Assembly: GCA_002451055.1 (NCBI GenBank)
Contig: DKBD01000181.1
Location: forward strand, 15,613-23,982
Length of the DNA stretch: 8,370 bases
Direction: 5' to 3'
Origin: Nitrospira sp. UBA6909
GTDB lineage: Bacteria > Nitrospirota > Nitrospiria > Nitrospirales > Nitrospiraceae
Below, one piece after another: positions 5,975 through 8,370 of the stretch. The position numbers and the translations under genes are program-made. Position 1 is the stretch's first letter; each line of letters opens with the position of its first letter. The notes below the pieces were generated by a model that saw nothing but the letters and a program-made list of their open reading frames with translations, was not told the DNA's origin and did not search any database.

Positions 5975-7846
5975 TTAAATCGAATATTGGAATGTCGGCT
6001 TGGCACCGAGGACTTCCGCCAGGACACCGCGCCGCTTGAGCACATCCATGACCTGCTTGGTCGCGGCATCAAAATCCATCGGTCCGCTCAAGACAACATC
6101 GGTGTTCGGCGGCGGTTCCTCAGCCGTCTTGCTCACATGCACGGCAATCACCGGCGCCGGATGGACGAGCGTCCGGATTGCCTGCGAGGCCTCCCGATAG
6201 TCCAAGCCAAACGGGTTCGTTGTAGACACGACGAGCAGGCCTGTATCGATGAGCAACCGCGCCACTTCTCCGTACCGCCGCGCCATTTCCGCCGTCTGAG
6301 TCCGTTCCTCTTCGCTGAGGTCGGCATCGAGCCCGCGCCGTAAATTTTCTCCGTCCAAGAGATAGGCATGGCGCCCGTCGGCAATGAGCCGCCCTTCCAA
6401 TTTACGCGCTAATAAAGACTTACCGGTGTGCCGGCCACCGGTAAACAACACCACGGCAGACCGATGTCCATATTGTTTCGCGCGATCTTCAATGCCGACC
6501 TCGCCTTTCACCCACGCAAAATCACGACGGCGGGCCTCTTCGCGGAGGGATTCCTGGTCGTCTCGCACCATCTCGGTGACGATGCCGCCTCCCGCGATGT
6601 CATACTCGTCCACCAGCACAAAGCGGCCGGTGGCTTCAAACGACGAGGAGAGGTCGAAGGCGATCGGCGCCTTGGTCCGCAAGGTCAACTCGGCCACTTG
6701 GTTGCGATTCACAGCGATGCTGCCCTGCTGCTGATTCAAGTCCATCGTATCGATGATCCGATGGATGGCCGCCACTTCGCAGCCGACCTCTTTGGTGGCC
6801 ATCCGCAGCAGGTATTTCCGGTCCTTCTCCAGCGGCCGCTTCCCCAGCCAAAACAGGTTGGCTTTGAACGAGGTGGAGACAAGGGGCAATCGCTCTTGAT
6901 GGGTGGCGATTTCGCCCCGCTCCACGAAGATCTGTTCATCGAGCGTGACCCCGACCGATTCGCCCGCCTCCGCACTGGTCGGCAACGGTTCAATATTGAA
7001 GGCCTCGATCGACTGGATGTTGGCGCGCTTGTTCGAGGGGGAAAACACGAGGTGGTCCCCGACCTTCAAACGACCTGCCGCAATCCGCCCGGCGATAATC
7101 CGACGCGCGTCGAACTTGTAGACATCTTGAACGGGAAACCGCAGGGGCTGATCGGCCCAGGCCGTTTCCTTCTTGAAGAGGCTGAGGGTATCCAGGACGG
7201 TCGGCCCTTGATACCAGGTCATGGCCTGGCTGCGGTTGGCGATGTTGTCTCCCAGCTTGGCGCTGACGGGGATGATCCGCTCCGGAACCGCCCCGAACTG
7301 CCCCAGGAACTCTCGGTATTCCTTCTCGATGCTGTCGAAGACATCCTGCCGGTACCCGACAAGGTCCATCTTGTTGACCGCGACCGCGAATTGGCGGACC
7401 CCAAGGAGAGACAGCAGATAGCCATGTTTCTTTGACTGCTCCCTCACCCCTTCAAGCGCATCGATGAGGAGGAGGGCCGCTTCGGCTCGCGCGGCGCCGG
7501 AGATCATGTTTTTGAGAAATTCCTTGTGGCCCGGTGCGTCGATAATGATGTACTGCCGCCCCTTCCAGATAAAGAACGTCCTGGCCGTATCAATGGTGAT
7601 GCCCTGTTCCTGCTCCTCCAAAAACGCATCGAACAGGAAGGCATACTCGAATTCTTTCCCCTGCTGGCGGCAGATCGCCTGGACCTTCTCCAGCTTGCCC
7701 TCCGGCAACGATCCGGTATCGGCATAGAGCCGCCCCACCAGCGTGGACTTCCCGTGATCCACATGTCCCACAATGACAATGTTCAGGTTCTCTTGCGGTT
7801 TCGAGACGGCTCGTATCGGCGCAGCCGCCGTGGTCGTGTCGCCCAT
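5975..7846 (-). CDS. cysNC: Sulfate adenylyltransferase GTPase subunit CysN fused to a divergent CysC (APS kinase-like) domain
   Basis: With CysD this GTPase drives ATP sulfurylase, making adenosine 5'-phosphosulfate (APS) from sulfate and ATP. In the 623-residue protein the G domain shows G1 GHVDHGKS (27-34), G2 with Thr84 in [10 protein letters not shown]3 DAPGH (103-107), G4 NKMD (158-161) and G5 SAK (195-197). Two beta-barrel domains follow (about 235-320 and 325-430). The G motifs look more like EF-1alpha/EF-Tu than E. coli CysN (GSVDDGKS, DTPGH). Residues about 455-623 are an APS kinase-like P-loop domain: Walker A GGRHTGKS (470-477) and DGENLR (498-503, cf. DGDNVR) are present. The FSxxDRxENIRR motif is altered, the FISPxR motif reads TTNPFG, and about 30 residues holding the KGLYKKAR lid and FTGIDxxYE are missing near 572-582. 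APS kinase activity is therefore doubtful. The ATG overlaps the cysD stop by one base (TAATG), so translation is coupled. Confidence 0.9.
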   Translation of the reverse strand: MGDTTTAAAPIRAVSKPQENLNIVIVGHVDHGKSTLVGRLYADTGSLPEGKLEKVQAICRQQGKEFEYAFLFDAFLEEQEQGITIDTARTFFIWKGRQYIIIDAPGHKEFLKNMISGAARAEAALLLIDALEGVREQSKKHGYLLSLLGVRQFAVAVNKMDLVGYRQDVFDSIEKEYREFLGQFGAVPERIIPVSAKLGDNIANRSQAMTWYQGPTVLDTLSLFKKETAWADQPLRFPVQDVYKFDARRIIAGRIAAGRLKVGDHLVFSPSNKRANIQSIEAFNIEPLPTSAEAGESVGVTLDEQIFVERGEIATHQERLPLVSTSFKANLFWLGKRPLEKDRKYLLRMATKEVGCEVAAIHRIIDTMDLNQQQGSIAVNRNQVAELTLRTKAPIAFDLSSSFEATGRFVLVDEYDIAGGGIVTEMVRDDQESLREEARRRDFAWVKGEVGIEDRAKQYGHRSAVVLFTGGRHTGKSLLARKLEGRLIADGRHAYLLDGENLRRGLDADLSEEERTQTAEMARRYGEVARLLIDTGLLVVSTTNPFGLDYREASQAIRTLVHPAPVIAVHVSKTAEEPPPNTDVVLSGPMDFDAATKQVMDVLKRRGVLAEVLGAKPTFQYSI

Positions 7847-8370
7847 TACATGTACCCCTTCTTCCGGAGCATCTCCATTCCGCGGCCTGCATCCTGCGCG
7901 CGTCCGGCCCGTTCCGCGATGTTGGTCCCTCGGAGCTCATCGATGATCTCGTCCACCGTCTTGGCAGTGGACTTGATAGGGGTGGTGCAAGGGGCGCAGC
8001 CCAGACTCCGATAGCGGGTGCCGTCTCCCCTATCCAGATACAGATCCATGAACGGGATATTCTCGGCCTTGATGTATTCCCAGATATTGATCTCGGTCCA
8101 ATCCAGGAGTGGATGGACGCGGATGTGCGTCCCCGGAGGAAAGGTCGTCTTAAACTGGTTCCAGAGTTCCGGCGGCTGATCGCGGAAATCCCAATCTCCG
8201 TGCTTGTCACGGGGCGAGAAATACCGCTCCTTCGCCCTCGTGCTGTCTTCGTCGGCCCGGACGCCCAAAATGATGCCGGTGTAGCCTTTCGATTCGACCA
8301 AATTCTTCATCGCCGTCGTCTTGAGCGCCGTGCAGCAGACATCTCGTCCCAACGTGTGGTTCATGCCGGC
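7846..8370 (-). CDS. cysD: Sulfate adenylyltransferase small subunit CysD, with APS-reductase-like cysteines; 5' end outside window
   Basis: This is the C-terminal 174 residues of a PP-loop ATP-pyrophosphatase enzyme that adenylates sulfate together with CysN. The frame remains open through the window edge, and the ATG at 8364 is internal, because the PP-loop (SxGKDS) and everything before it are missing. Numbering from that Met, [19 protein letters not shown] (35-53) matches the CysD GARRDEEKSRAKER block. [10 protein letters not shown] (89-98), RSLGC (119-123), IIDEL (140-144), ERAGRAQD (151-158) and the KKGYM end match the CysD C-terminus. The segment is shorter than in E. coli CysD, lacking the insert before RSLGC. 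Its only four cysteines form CC (10-11) and CxxC (123-126, GCAPC), the pattern that binds a 4Fe-4S cluster in APS reductases (CysH); E. coli CysD has LGCWPLTG here. CysH itself is an alternative, but the CysD-like C-terminus and the coupled cysN favour CysD. Confidence 0.82.
   Translation of the reverse strand, partial: AGMNHTLGRDVCCTALKTTAMKNLVESKGYTGIILGVRADEDSTRAKERYFSPRDKHGDWDFRDQPPELWNQFKTTFPPGTHIRVHPLLDWTEINIWEYIKAENIPFMDLYLDRGDGTRYRSLGCAPCTTPIKSTAKTVDEIIDELRGTNIAERAGRAQDAGRGMEMLRKKGYM

Noticed and set aside
6428..7435. Long open frame (335 codons) on the plus strand opposite cysNC
   Set aside because: It is antisense to the well-conserved CysN coding region; its translation shows no recognisable domain and is explained by the codon bias of the minus-strand gene.

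Overview
All recognisable genes in this window lie on the minus strand, so the window reads biologically from right to left. The gene set suggests a GC-rich environmental bacterium, most likely of the phylum Nitrospirota (Nitrospira-like). The pointers are a PEP-CTERM/exosortase-type surface protein, a stand-alone protein with two protochlorophyllide-reductase-type (PCP_red) domains behind a zinc ribbon, a histidine-rich CopD-like membrane protein, and an elongation-factor-like CysN with a fused kinase-like tail. This assignment is inference from gene content; no rRNA or other phylogenetic marker is present.

Right end (8370-5975), sulfate activation: the 3' part of cysD (its 5' end lies beyond the window) overlaps a cysN-cysC fusion by one base (TAATG). 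CysD carries a CC...CxxC cysteine set like that of the Fe-S APS reductases. The CysC-like tail of CysN keeps its P-loop but has lost the lid and APS-binding segments of normal APS kinases. Together these suggest sulfate is activated to APS and that the fused tail is no longer a conventional APS kinase.

Middle (5974-3403): a PEP-CTERM protein gene followed by a clear hairpin terminator; then a zinc-ribbon/double PCP_red protein whose start is fixed by a strong ribosome binding site and which is followed by a strong hairpin; then a CopD-like polytopic membrane protein with a signal peptide and many histidines, starting only 35 bases after that hairpin.

Left (3402-323), recombination cluster: yebC, ruvA, a small secreted cysteine-rich repeat protein, and ruvB, closely spaced and probably one operon. 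RuvA and RuvB form the Holliday-junction branch-migration motor; ruvC, often located between yebC and ruvA, is absent here. The exported cysteine-rich protein lodged between ruvA and ruvB is the unexpected member.

Left edge (1-113): the start of a chorismate mutase/prephenate dehydratase gene (pheA) with its own good sigma70-type promoter in the 209-base gap after ruvB. I see no tRNA, rRNA, CRISPR array, insertion sequence or attachment site. The intergenic gaps at 3261-3402, 4952-5188 and 5723-5974 hold only the signals listed.
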